A DNA stretch of 64,000 nucleotides from Apteryx mantelli (GCF_036417845.1 NC_090011.1:2190726-2254725); one strand, 5' to 3'. Shown: positions 34,721 to 45,260, counted from the stretch's first letter. Numbers and translations: made by a program. Notes: generated by a model not told the origin, from the letters alone.

Positions 34721-37700
34721 GCCGGGCGCCGGGATCGGCTCCGGATGCGGCCGGGGGCGGTGCCGGGGCGAGGTCGCCCCCGCGGCAGCCCGGACGCCTG
34801 GGCCCTGCCGGGGCCTAGAGCAGGGCGCAGCGGTCGGGGGGCGGCGCCGGGGGCCACTGCGCCCGGGGGGCGGCGGGGGGGGCGCCAGGGCCGTGCGGGG
34901 GAGGCGGCGCGGGACGGCGGCGGCGGGGGGGGACGCACGGCGCGGGACGGGGGCGGCGGGGGGGGACGCACAGTGCGGGATGGGGACATGTATGCGGAGA
35001 GGGACGCGGTGCGGGATGGGGACACGGATGGGGACATGGATACGGTGCGGGATGGGGACACGGATGGGGACAGGGACACGGTGCGGGATGGGGACACGAA
35101 TGGGGACACAGATGGGGACGCAGATGGAGACAGGGATGTGGTGCGGGATGGGGACATGAATGGGGACACAGATGGGGACAGGGATGCGGTGTGGGATGGG
35201 GACATGGATGGGGAGAGGGATGCGGTGCAGGATGGGGACACAGATGGGGACATGGACACAGTGCGGGATGGGGACGCGAATGGGGACATGGATGCGGCAC
35301 GGGATGGGGACACGGATGGGGACACGGACGTGATGCGGGATGGGGACAGGGATAGAGACACGGATGGGGACAGGGATGCGGTGCGGGATGGGGATACGAA
35401 TGGGGACCGGGACATGGCGCGGGATGGGGACACGGATGGGGACAGGGATGCGGTGCGGGATGGGGATACGAATGGGGACCGGGACATGGTGCGGGATGGG
35501 GACACGGATGGGGACACGGATGTGGTGTGGGATGCAGCTGGGGACAGGGCCCGGGACACGACGGGGGACGCGAGAGGGGATGGGGCAGGGGACGGGGCAG
35601 GGGACGTGACCGGGGACGCGAGAGGGGACAGGGCAGGGGACACGACGGGGGATGCGACAGGGGATGTGACCAGGGACGTGACAGAGGCCGGGGCAGGGGA
35701 CACGACGGGGGATGTGACCAGGGGATGCGACAGGGGATGGGGCCGGGGACACGATGGGGGCCGGGGGATGCCGCGCAGGCCGGGCCGGGGGCCGGAGCAG
35801 GGGCCGTCCCCGCCGGCAGGGGGGCGGCTGCCGTGTCCCCCGGGGCGCGTCCCCTCTCCGCGCGCCCCGGGGGCGGTGGCGGTGGCGGCGGCGGCGTCGG
35901 CGTCGGGGGGCGCGGCGGCGGGCAGCACGCGGGTCTGCACGCCGCAGCCGCGCAGGCGCACCACGTCGGGCAGCTGGCGCAGGCGCTGCTTGGCGGAGGC
36001 GGCGGCGCCGAGCGGCAGCGGGCGCTGGAAGGCGGCGCTGTAGGCCGCCCGCAGCTCGAAGAGCGACAGCCCCCCCGGGCGCCCCCGCCAGCAGCGCCGC
36101 CAGCTCCCGCCGCAGCGCCGCCAGCTCCCCCTCGCCGCCGCCGCCCCCCCCGCGCCCCCCCCCGCCGCCCCCGCCTGCGGGGCGCTCGGCCGGCCCTCGG
36201 ACGCCTGGGCCCTCGGCGCTGCGGAGGCGGCGCTGGGGCAGCTCTCGGGCGCCTGGGCCCTCGTCTCGGCCCACGGCGCCGTTGAGGTGGCGCCAGACTG
36301 CGGCCCGGACGCCTGGGCCCTCGTCCCGGACGCCTGGGCCCTCGTCTGGGCCCAAGGGGCTGCGGAGGCAGTGCCGGGGCGGGTCCCGGACTCCTGGGCC
36401 CTCGTCTCGGCCCACGGCGCCGTTGAGGTGGCGCCGGACTGCGGCCCGGACGCCTGGGCCCTCGTCTGGGCCCAAGGGGCCGCGGAGGCAGCGCTGGGGC
36501 AGCTCTCGGACGCCTGGGCCCTTGGCACCGCAGAGGTGGTGGTGGGGCGGCTCTCGGACGCCTGGGCCCTCGTCTGAGCCCAGGGAGCCGTGGAGGCGGC
36601 GCCGGGGCGGGTCCCGGACTCCTGGGCCCTCGCTCCCCCCGGGCTGGAACGGCTGTTTTGCAGGAAAGGCCCAGACGCCTGGGCCCCTCTGTCCACGGAT
36701 GCGGCTGTTGGCGGCGGTGCGGACGCCTGGGTCCCGTTTACCAAAGGGCTGCAGCGCTCGGCGCTCCCCGCTCCCCGGACGCCTGGGCCCCTCCGTCCGA
36801 GGAGGCGGCTGGCGACGGCGGCCCGGACGCCTGGGCCCTTCGGGTAGGTTCTGCGGCGACAAGCGAGGGGTCAGCCGGGGCGGGGGCGTCCCGGGGGGGG
36901 GGGGCGGCGGGGGCTGCCGGACGCCGGGGCCCGCTTACCGGGGCCGAGGCGGATGACGAAGTCGTGCTCGGCGTCGGGCCGGTGCCACTCGAGCGCTGGG
37001 CAGGTGGCGGCGCAGGAAGGCGGCGGCGTCGCCGTGGCCCCCGGCGCGGGGCGAAGGCCTCCAGGTCGAGGCGGTGCCACTGCGCCAGCAGCCCCTGCAG
37101 CTTGCTCAGGCGCAGGCCGGCCCGGAAGCCGCCGGAGCTCAGCACCGCCCGCAGGGTGCTCAGCACCTCCGCCAGCTCTGCGGGGAGGAGGAGAGGGGGG
37201 ACGATGAGCCGGGTAAGCGAGGGCATCGCGGCCCCCGAGCGGAAGCCGGGGGGGGGGGGGGGCCCGGACGCCTGGGTCCCCGGGGCGGTACCTGCGTCGG
37301 CGCCGTCGCCGTCGCTGCCCGGGGAGCCCGGGCGGGCGCTGGGCACCAGCAGGTCCAGCGTGTCCAGCCCGTCGCCCTCCACCCACACGAGGGGCCCTGC
37401 GGGCGAGGGGGCTCAGTGGGGGGGGGGGGGACGCGCACACGCCTGCGCACACGCACACGCCGCTCCCCCCCCTCTTTGGGAATTCCCCCCCCCCCCCAAT
37501 CCCAGGGTGCGGGAGAGGGACAGCCCGGACGCCTGGGCCCCCTGTGGCCTGATGGGTGGAGCAGGGGGAACCTGGATGCTGGGGTCCCGGGGGGCGCGGG
37601 AGGCTGGAAACTGGGGTCCCCCAGGGTGTTGGAGCCCGGACGCCAGGGCCCTTCTCATCCCAGGACACCGGGGTCCCCTGGGGTGCAGGGTCCCGCCCGT

Positions 37701-38505
37701 CCCGGATGCCAGGGCCCTTCCCGTCCCGGCCGCCGGGGTCCCACCTGTCCCAGACACCGGGGCCCTTCCTGTCCCAGACACCCAGGTCCCACTCGTCCCG
37801 GACACCGGGGCCCTTCCCAGACACCGGGGCCCTTCCCATCCTGGACACCGGGGTCCCACTTGTCCCGGACACTGGGGCCCTTCCCATCCCAGACACCCGG
37901 GTCCCACTCGTCCTGGACACCGGGGCCCTTCCCATCCCGGACACTGGGGCCCTTCCCGTCCCGGACACCGGGGCCCTTCCCGTCCCAGACACCCGGTCCC
38001 ACTCGTCCCGGACACCTGGGTCCCACTCGTCCTGGACACCGGGGCCCTTCCCATCCCGGACACCGGGGTCCCACTTGTCCCGGACACCTGGGTCCCACTT
38101 GTCCCGGACACCGGGGCCCTTCCCAGACACCGGGGGCCCTTCCCATCCTGGACACCGGGGTCCCACTTGTCCCGGACGCCGGGGGCCCTTCCCATCCCGG
38201 ACACCTGGGTCCCACTCGTCCCGGACGCCGGGGCCCTTCCCGTCCCGGCCGCTGGGGTCCTCACCGTGGGGGCCGGGGGCGGGCGGCAGGACGAGGGGCC
38301 CGTGGGGGGGCGGCCCGGCGGGCTCCACGTGGGCGCCCAGGTCGGCGAGGAGGGCGCGGAGCGAGGGGAAGCCGCCGGCGCGGGGGCGCAGCGGGCGCCC
38401 GTGGCGCTGCAGGAAGGCGCCGGCCACGTGGCCCAGGGCGATGCCGTCGGGGTGGGCGCTGAGCACCGCCAGCACCCCGCGCCGCAGCTCGGCCCGCTCC
38501 GCCAT
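34654..38505 (-). CDS. Unrecognised protein with three LOTUS/OST-HTH domains
   Basis: LOTUS (OST-HTH) domains bind RNA/G4 or the Vasa helicase in germline proteins such as TDRD5, TDRD7, MARF1 and Oskar; none of those genes belongs here. Coding exons: 38265-38505, 37292-37396, 36939-37177 and a large one from 36850 leftward. Exon 1 gives domain 1 (GVLAVLSAHPDGIALGHVAG, then GGFPSLRALLADL). Exon 3 gives domain 2 (GLRLSKLQGLLAQWHRLDLE, LEWHRPDAEHDFVIRL), needing two frame changes. Exon 4 holds a repeat-derived linker, then domain 3 at about 36125-35925 (LSLFELRAAYSAAF, RLRQLPDVVRLRG), with one shift in a G run. The same frame continues as a Ser/Pro/Arg repeat to 34654; the true stop is unsure. 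I see no Tudor or NYN domain. Confidence 0.65.
34970..35760. repeat. GGGATGGGGACACGGATGG minisatellite
   Basis: About 790 bases of units of 12, 24 and 36 bases (GATGGGGACACGGATGGGGA type). On the minus strand it stays open and in frame with LOTUS domain 3 as Ser-Pro-Ser-Val/Arg-Thr repeats, so it may be coding or 3' UTR. Confidence 0.88.
36195..36860. repeat. CGGACGCCTGGGCCCTCGTC array inside a LOTUS-gene exon
   Basis: Around fifteen copies of the 17-bp motif, in blocks of about 50-60 bases with GGTGGCGCCGGACTGCGGCC, lie within the open frames upstream of LOTUS domain 3. It starts right after a good minus-strand acceptor (TCGCCGCAG at 36851-36859). Confidence 0.85.
37620..38240. repeat. CCCGGACACCGGGGCCCTTCC array, LOTUS gene intron 1
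   Basis: About thirty units of 20-25 bases contain CCCGGACACCGGGGCCCTTCC or GGGTCCCACTCGT. They are a homogenised branch of the 17-bp motif family. Confidence 0.88.
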
Positions 38506-38529
38506 GGCTGCGGGGAGGCGCCGTCAGCG

Positions 38530-39360
38530 GGGCGCCCGGACGCCTGGGCTCACCCCCGCGGGCAGGGAGGGGGGCGCCCGGACGCCTGGGCCCGGCCCTG
38601 TGGGGGGCACCCGGACACCTGGGCTCACCCCGGCATGTGGGGGGCGCCTGGATGCCTGGGTTTGTCCCCATGGGGGGAACCTGGATACCTGGGCTTGGCC
38701 CCACGGGCAGGGGGGCGCCCGGACGCCTGGGCCCGGCCCTGTGGGGGGCACCCGGACACCTGGGCTCACCCCGGCATGCGGGGGGCGCCTGGATGCCTGG
38801 GTTCGTCCCCATGGGGGGAACCTGGATACCTGGGCTTGGCCCCACGGGCAGGGGGGTGCCCGGACGCCTGGGCCCGGCCTTGTAGGCAGGGGGGGGCGCC
38901 CGGACACCTGGGCTCACCCCACGGGGGGAACCCGGATGCCTGGGCCCGACCCCATGGGGAGCACCTGAGGTCAGCCCCGTGGGGGGCACCCGAACGCCTG
39001 GGCCTGACCCTGTGGGCAGGGGGGGCGCCCGGATGCCTGGGCTCACCCCACGGGGGGAACCTGGACACCTGGGCTCCCCCCACGGGCAGGGAGGGGGGTG
39101 CCCGGATGCTTGGGCTCCCCCCAGCACGTGGGGGGCACCCAGACGCCTGGGTTCCCCCCATGGGGGGCACCCGGACGCGTGGGCTCACCCCACGGGGGGC
39201 ACCTGGGTGCCTGGGCTCACCCCAGCACTTGGGGGGCACCTGGACACCTGGGCTCCCCCCACGGGGGGCACCCGGATGCCTGGGCTCATCCCCGTGGGCA
39301 GGGGGGGGGCACCCGGACGCCTGGGCTCACCCCAGCACGTGGGGGGCACCCGGGGGGAGC
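38530..39360. repeat. GCCCGGACGCCTGGGCTCACCCC array
   Basis: About twenty-five units of 30-40 bases lie in the 5' intron of the LOTUS gene, with longer blocks repeated (38580-38700 against 38720-38870). Same motif family. Confidence 0.88.
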
Positions 39361-39528
39361 GCAGTGACCCCGGCTCGGCCCCCCCCCCGGCCTTGCCCCG
39401 CCCCGCCCCAGCTCGGCCCCTCCCCGGAGCTCGGTTCCCCCCCCCCCCCCGTCCCGGGCCCCCCCCCCCCAGCTCGGTTCCCCCCCCCCCCCCAGAGTTC
39501 GGGACCCCCCGGCGCGGCGCCCCCCTAA

Positions 39529-39586
39529 CCTGGAGCTCTCGGGGCTCGTCCGCCACTTTCTGTTTCGTTTCCCGGGGAAACTTCCC
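39529..39586 (-). promoter_or_regulatory. Putative LOTUS-gene promoter with ISRE and kappaB-like site
   Basis: On the minus strand GAAACAGAAAG (39556-39566) is a perfect ISRE core GAAANNGAAA. Beside it GGGGAAACTTCCC (39574-39586, plus strand) contains GGAAACTTCC, a loose kappaB site. Twenty-odd bases further on is CTCCAG followed by GTTAGG (39529-39534), a donor that could join to the acceptor CCCCGCAG four bases before the LOTUS ATG. This makes a short non-coding first exon likely. An E-box CACGTG lies at 39593. Confidence 0.5.
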
Positions 39587-39689
39587 GCCCCCCACGTGGC
39601 CAGGGGCGGGGCCTCCCCTGGCCCCGCCCCCTCCCCAACCCCGCCCCCGCTCCCACCCCCTCCCCTCCCCGGCGTGTGCACTCGCGGGA

Positions 39690-39975
39690 ACTTTGCCCGG
39701 ACGCCTGGGTCCCCTGCGGGGGGGGGAACGGGGGGGGGGGTCCCGGACGCCTGGGTCCCCTGGGCGCGCCCCCACCCCCCAGATCAGCCCCCCCGCCCCA
39801 TAGAGCCCCATAGAACAACCCCAAACCTCCCCCCCCCGAGGGCCGGGCCGGGGGGGGGGGCCCAGGCGTCCGGGAGCAGCGGTGCCCGGACGCCTGGGTC
39901 CCTCGCAACGCCCTTGGGGAAGGGCGGGGGGGGGCGGGGGGGAAGGGGCGGGGCTGCGCCCGGACGCCTGGGCTC
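39690..39975. repeat. CCCGGACGCCTGGGTCCC copies before NDUFA3
   Basis: Five copies of the 17-bp motif family, in both orientations, lie between the LOTUS promoter and the NDUFA3 start. Confidence 0.75.
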
Positions 39976-40006
39976 CTCGGCGGCGCGGGGGCTGCTGGGA
40001 GCAGCC

Positions 40007-41515
40007 ATGGCCGGGCTGGGCAGTGAGCGGCGCCGGGGCCGGGGGGTCCGGGGGGGGGGTTACTGGGGCTGCAGGGGGGTATTTGGGTGCCCGGGGGGGG
40101 CATCTGGGGTGCAGGGGGGCTGTGGTGCAGTATTTGGGTGATGGGGGGTTATTGGGGCTGCAGAGGGGTATTTGGGTGCCCGGGGGGGGCATCGGGGGTG
40201 CCGGGGGGGTTATTGGGGGTGCAGGGGGGCATTTGGATGCCCGAGGGGGGGTATCGGGGGTGCGGGGGGGTATTCGGGTGCCGCGGGGGTATTTGGGTGC
40301 TAGGGGGTATTTGGATGTTGGGAGGCCTTTGGGGGTGCAGGGGGGTATTTGGGGGCTGGGGGGGCTTTGGGGGTGCAGGGGGGTATTTGGGGGCTGGGGG
40401 GGCTTTGGGGGTGCAGGGGGGCATTTGGGGGCTGGGGGGGCTTTGGGGCTGTAGGGGGGTATTTGGGGGCTGGGGGGGCTTTGGGGGTGCAGGGGGATAT
40501 TTGGGGGTGCGGGGGGGGGGCTCTGAGCCGCTGCCTCCCCAGGGATCGGGGCCGCCCTGAAGAACCTGTGGGCGAAGGAGCCCGTCATCACCGTCAGCAT
40601 CGCCATCGCCGCCGTGGGTGAGGCCCCGGGGGGGGGGGGGAAACACGGGGGGGGCGCGGGGGGGGGGGACAGGGGGGTCCCCGCGGCCCCCCCCGACCCC
40701 TCTGCCCTCCCCAGCCGTGCTGTCGCCGCTGCTGAGCCCCTACGCCAAGTACTCGGGCATGATCAACCGGGCCACCCCCTACACCTACCCAGGTAGGACC
40801 CCCCCCGGCACCCCCCCAATTCCCCCCCGGACCCCCCAATCCCCAATCCCTCCTGACCCCCCCAGGGCCCCCCAATGTCCTTGGGACTTGCCCAGGGCCC
40901 CCCCAGGACCCCCCAATTTTCCCCCAGGGCCCCCCTGGGATCCTCTTGGGGCCCCCCAATCTCCCCAGGACTTGCCCAGGGCTCCCCAATTCCCCCCCCC
41001 AGGACCCCCTATTGCCCCCCCAGGGCCCCCCAATCCCCCTTGGGCCCCCCAATTCCCCCCAGTTCCCCTCCCAGGTTCCCCAATACCCCCCAATCACTCT
41101 CAGGACCTCCTATCGCCCCCCCAAGGCCCCCCAATTCCCCTCCCAGGACCCCCCAATCCCCCTCAGGACCCCCTATTGCCCCCCCCGTGCCCCCCAATCC
41201 CCTCTGGGACCCCCAATTCCCCCCATTTCCCCTCCCAGGACCCCCAATACCTCCTAATCCCCCTCGGGATCCCCTACCGGCCCCCCCCTGCACCCCAATT
41301 CCCCCCCATGGGGTCCCTCAGCGCTGGGCAGGCCCAGGGGGGAGAGAGGCCCCCGAGGGACACGCGGGGGGGGGAGTTGGGACCCCCGCGGCCCCCCCCC
41401 GACGTGCCGTGCTCCCCCCCCAGTGCCGCTGCGGGACGACGGGAACCTGCCGGACGTTCCCGCGCACCCCTGCGACAAGGAGGGGCCCAGCCTCGAGTGG
41501 CTCAAGAAGCTGTGA
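40007..41515 (+). CDS. NDUFA3: NADH:ubiquinone oxidoreductase subunit A3
   Basis: NDUFA3 is a small single-helix accessory subunit of mitochondrial complex I. Exons are 40007-40022, 40543-40617, 40715-40792 and 41424-41515, giving 86 residues against 84 in human. [17 protein letters not shown] leads into the membrane helix ([16 protein letters not shown]). [27 protein letters not shown] and the end [10 protein letters not shown] match human. Exon 1 codes only five residues and ends at GGCA/GTGAGC. Introns are GT-AG and the frame is intact. It is followed by TFPT tail to tail as in human. Confidence 0.97.
40060..40515. repeat. GGGGTATTTGGGGGCTGGG array, NDUFA3 intron 1
   Basis: G-rich units of 30-35 and 65 bases (TTTGGGGGTGCAGGGGGGTA type) form four-G runs throughout, so the plus strand is G-quadruplex prone. 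Confidence 0.85.
40800..41300. repeat. GGACCCCCCAATTCCCCCC array, NDUFA3 intron 3
   Basis: About twenty units of 25-30 bases, C-rich, containing CAGGGCCCCCCAATCCCC. Confidence 0.8.
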
Positions 41516-41665
41516 GCGGCCCCGAAACCGGGGGGGTGTCGCCCCCCCCCTCCCCGACCCCCCCAGCTCATAAACTGGGGCTGCGGCGGGCGGGGGGGGA
41601 CCCAGGCGTCCGGGCTCCCCCCTTTTCCCCCCCCATAAACACGTCACGTTCTTGGGAAACGTCTG

Positions 41666-41671
41666 TTTATT
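41666..41671 (-). terminator. TFPT: Poly(A) signal of TFPT
   Basis: TTTATT on the plus strand (AATAAA on the gene strand) lies 0.34 kb past the TFPT stop. NDUFA3 itself shows only CATAAA variants at about 41569 and 41633. Confidence 0.75.
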
Positions 41672-42008
41672 GAACCCGGAGCAGCGATGGGGGGGGGCCC
41701 TGGGGTGTGTTGGGGGGGCGAAATCCGTGTCCCCCCCCCCCAAATCCATGCGGATCCATCCTGGGCTTAGTGGTGACTGCAGTGCCCATGGTGCCGGGGG
41801 GGTCCCTGCACCCCCAGGTCCGTCCCAGGCTCCTCGAGGGGAGGGGGGGGGTCCCCATGGCGTGGGGGGGTCCCACAGCGCCTGGAGGATCCCTGGGCCC
41901 CCCCAATCCATCCTGGGCTCCTCGGGGGGGGGGGTCCCAGTGCCCCCAGGTCCGTCGCAGGCTCCGTGGGGGGGGGTCCCCACATTCCTCCCCCCCCCCC
42001 GGTCCGTC

Positions 42009-44445
42009 TCAGTCGAAGTCGGCGCAGCCGCCGGGGCTGGAGAACTTGGGGAAGCGGAGCAGCTTCTCGGGGGGGCTGTGGGGGGGCCAGGCGGGGGGCA
42101 GCCCGGGCGGGGGGCACAGCTCCTCCTCCCCCTTGAGCTGCGAGAGAGGCGTCAGCGGGACCCCCCCCAAATCGCCTGGACCCCCCCCAGAGCACCTGGG
42201 CCCCCCCCAAGAACCTGGGTCCCCCCCAAAACACCTGAGCCCCCCCCAAAGTATCTGGTTTCTCCCCCTAGAGCATCTGGGCCCCCCCCCCAAAGTACCT
42301 GGGTCCCCTCCTAGAGTGCCTGGAGCCCCCCCAAAGTGTCTGCCCCCCCCCAAGAGCTCCTGCCCCCCCCCCAGAACATCTGGGCCCCCCCCACGCCTCC
42401 CCCCCCCCACCTAGTTACCTGCGGGGGGAAGTCGTCGGGGGGCAGGAGGGCGGCTGCTGCCCCCCGCCGCCCCCCCCCCGCCCCCCCCGCGGGGCTCCTT
42501 GTCCTCCCGGCCCTGGCGCCGGCGCCGCTTGGTGCTGGGGGGCTCCGGGGGGGGGCTGGGGGGCTCGGGGGGGCCGGGGGGGGCCCGGCCCGGCTCCTTC
42601 TCGGGGGGCTCGTTCTCGGCGTTGCCGGGGGTGGGGGCGTCGGTGCTGCGGCTGCCCTCGTCCTGCGCGGTGGGGGGGAAGGGGAGGATGTTAGGGGGGG
42701 CGTTGGGGGCCTGTAGGGGGGGACATGGGGGGGGCCCGAGGGGGGGTCCCTACCTCCAGGACGATGGTGAGGTGGCTCTGCCTGTACTCGTCCCCGTAGG
42801 AGTCCAGCACCTTCATGAGGAACCTGCCGGGGGGGGGAGCGGGGTCGGCGGCGCCGTGGGGCAGCGCCGTGGGGCAGGGAGGGCTCGGGGCTGCCGGGGC
42901 GCCGCGTTTGGGCCCTGCGCGCGGCTGTTGGTGCCGCGGGTGGGCGCTGCGCAGCGCTGTGCGCGGTGTCGGTGTCATGTACGGCGCTGTGCGCGGTGTC
43001 AGTACCACATACAGCGCAGCGCGCGGTGTCGATGCCGTGTGTGATGCTGTGTGCGGTGTCAGTACCACATACAGCGCAGCGCGCGGTGTCGATGCCGCGT
43101 GTGATGCTGTGTGCGGTGTCAGTACCACATACAGCGCAGCGCGCGGTGTCGATGCCGCGTGTGATGCTGTGTGCGGTGTCGGTGTCGTGTACAGCGCCAC
43201 GCGCGGTGTCGATGCCATGTGTGATGCTGTGTGCGGTGTCAGTACCACATACAGCGCAGCGCGCGGTGTCGATGCCGCGTGTGATGCTGTGTGCGGTGTC
43301 AGTACCACATACAGCGCAGCGCGCGGTGTCGATGCCGCGTGTGATGCTGTGTGCGGTGTCGGTGTCGTGTACAGCGCCACGCGCGGTGTCGATGCCGTGT
43401 GTGATGCTGTGTGCGGTGTCAGTACCACATACAGCGCAGCGCGCGGTGTCGATGCCGCGTGTGATGCTGTGTGCGGTGTCGGTGTCGTGTACAGCGCCGT
43501 GCGCGGTGTCGGCGTCACCGTGCCCCCCGGTACCTCCGCTCCTGCTGGAGGCGCCGCGTGATCTTCTGCACCTGCTGCAGCCGGTTCAGGACCCTCTCGT
43601 TCACCTGGGGGGGGGGGGGGAAGGGGGCGGGTCAGGCCCTGCTTGGGGGCGGGGCCAGGGGGCAGTGGGAGGGGCTAGATGTGTGGGCGGGGCACTGCAG
43701 GGAGAGGCAGAAGGGAGAGCTGGGGAGCAGGGGGAGGAGCTGCCTGCAGGGGGTGGGGCCAGAATGGGGCAGTGGGAGGGGCTAGCTGTGTGGGTGTGGC
43801 TAGCTGTGTGGGTGGGGCTGTGCCCTGCAGTGGGGGGGGCTCCCTGCAGGGGGTGTGGCTTCCAGGTCCTGAGGGGCGGAGCCAAACCTGAAGGACAGAG
43901 CTGTTGGCATGTAGGAGGCAGCTCCCTCCACTTGGTGGGCGGGGCCAGAGGTAAAAGGGGTGGGGCCTGCCCAGAGTGGGTGGAGCCTGATCGCTGGGGG
44001 TGGGACCAGCCCTATCAGGGCCTGGAAAAGCAGGGGCAGCTCTTAAACAGGTAAAGCTCCCAGAAGGTGGGGCCCAAAAGCGGTAGCCATATCAGAGATG
44101 TGACTTAGTGAGGGTGGCCGTGTTGGAGACGTGGCCTAGTGGGCGTGGCCACGCTGGGGTGTGTCCGGTGGGCGTGGCCGCACGCACAGGGGGCGGGGCA
44201 GGCACCTGCTCGATCTCGCGGCAGCGGCGGCCCAGGGCCTGCAGCTTGCGGCGGGCGAGCTGGCGCTGGTGCTGGCGGCTCTCGTCCTGCTCGGCGCCGG
44301 GCAGCGCCTCCCCGCTCAGGCCGCCGTCCACGAACTCCACCTCCGTCTCCAGCTCGCTCTCCAGGATGTTGCCCCCGAAGAGCGGCGGCAGCGCCAGCTC
44401 CGAGCCCGGCGGCGCCGAGAACTCCTCGAAGCCCACCCCCGCCAT
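42009..44445 (-). CDS. TFPT: TCF3 fusion partner (INO80 complex subunit)
   Basis: TFPT (amida) is a subunit of the INO80 chromatin remodeller. Exons on the minus strand are 44206-44445, 43534-43604, 42754-42823, 42419-42662 and 42009-42137. [68 protein letters not shown] and [10 protein letters not shown] match human. Exon 4 gives the acidic [16 protein letters not shown] and a basic KRRRR stretch, and the last exon ends [10 protein letters not shown]. Exon lengths sum to one base more than a multiple of three; the change falls in the long C run of exon 4 (42468-42490), probably a sequence error. The start follows an acceptor at 44450. Head-to-head with PRPF31, as in human. Confidence 0.95.
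42960..43515. repeat. 60-bp minisatellite, TFPT intron 2
   Basis: About nine units of exactly 60 bases contain CGCGGTGTCGATGCCGCGTG and CAGTACCACATACAGCGCAG. A variant unit (GTCGTGTACAGCGCC) recurs every three to four units. Open frames on both strands encode 20-residue repeats and are artefacts of the 60-base period. Confidence 0.93.
43620..44200. other. TFPT intron 1, GGGGCGGGGC-type spacer
   Basis: Loose repeats of GGGGCTAGCTGTGTGGGTGG and GTGGGCGGGGC occur, with no exon-like sequence. Confidence 0.5.
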
Positions 44446-44852
44446 GGCGCTGCGGGGGGGGGGGGGGACACGGGACACCCCCCAGCCCTGTTAACCCCCC
44501 CCAGTGCATCCTGGAGGCCTCCCTTCTTCTCCCCCTCCCCCTCTGGTGCCCCCTTCACTGCCGGTGACCCCCCCCCGGTGCCCTTCTGCCCCCCCCCGGG
44601 CACCACCCTTGAACCCCACAGTCTCCCCCTGAGCTGCCCCTTCACCCGGGTGCCCCCCTGCCCGCCCTCCGTGCTCCCCCTTCACCCCCAGGGCCTCCCC
44701 GGTACCCCTGCACCCCTGTTCCCTCCCCCCCGGTACCTTTCTGCCCCCTGCCGGTGCCTCCTTCACCCCCGGTTCCCCCCCCCCGGTGCCCCCTTCACCC
44801 CGGTTTTCCCCCCCGGTCCCTCCCCCTTCCCCGCCCCCCTCCCGCCACATAC

Positions 44853-45260
44853 CCGGCGATGACGTCACCCGCCGCCGCCGGTCCCGGCGCGCGCCGCCGC
44901 CTCGGCGACGGGCAGGGGGTGCGTGTGTGTGTGGCGGGAGGCGGCGCGCGCTGATGACGCAGCCCCCGCGGCGGGGGAGGGAGGAGGGGAGAGAGGAGGC
45001 GGGCGCGGCGGTGATGACGACGCGAGCGCGGATTGGGCGGGCGGGGAAAAGGCTCCGGGGAGAGAGGGGGAGGGAGGGGAAGTGACGTTTTCGTAGCGCG
45101 CCCGGCCGGAAGTGAGGTCATCAGGCGACGACGCGGCGCGGGGAAGCGGCTCCCTGAGGTAACAGCGGCGGCGGGAAGGGGGAAGCGGGGCCGCGCCGGC
45201 GGCAGCAGCAGCGGCGGCAGCGCCTTGAGCCCCCGCCCGCTGCCGGCGCAGGCCTGAGCC
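44853..45260. promoter_or_regulatory. Bidirectional TFPT/PRPF31 promoter
   Basis: A CpG island separates the divergent genes. It holds a perfect CRE (TGACGTCA, 44860-44867) and a second GATGACG site at 45014. An ETS-type CCGGAAGTG (45105-45113) is followed by GAGGTCATCA. A minus-strand donor GCCGG/GTATGT at 44852 marks the end of a non-coding TFPT exon. Human TFPT and PRPF31 also share a bidirectional promoter. Confidence 0.6.

Noticed and set aside
34654-38505. Identity as TDRD5, TDRD7 or MARF1 for the LOTUS gene
   Set aside because: No Tudor, NYN or RRM domain is visible and the domain spacing differs; those genes also belong to other chromosomes in known vertebrates.
42691-43518. A 275-codon minus-strand frame with 20-residue repeats in TFPT
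   Set aside because: It is a 60-bp intronic minisatellite; the flanking TFPT exons are clear and in another frame.
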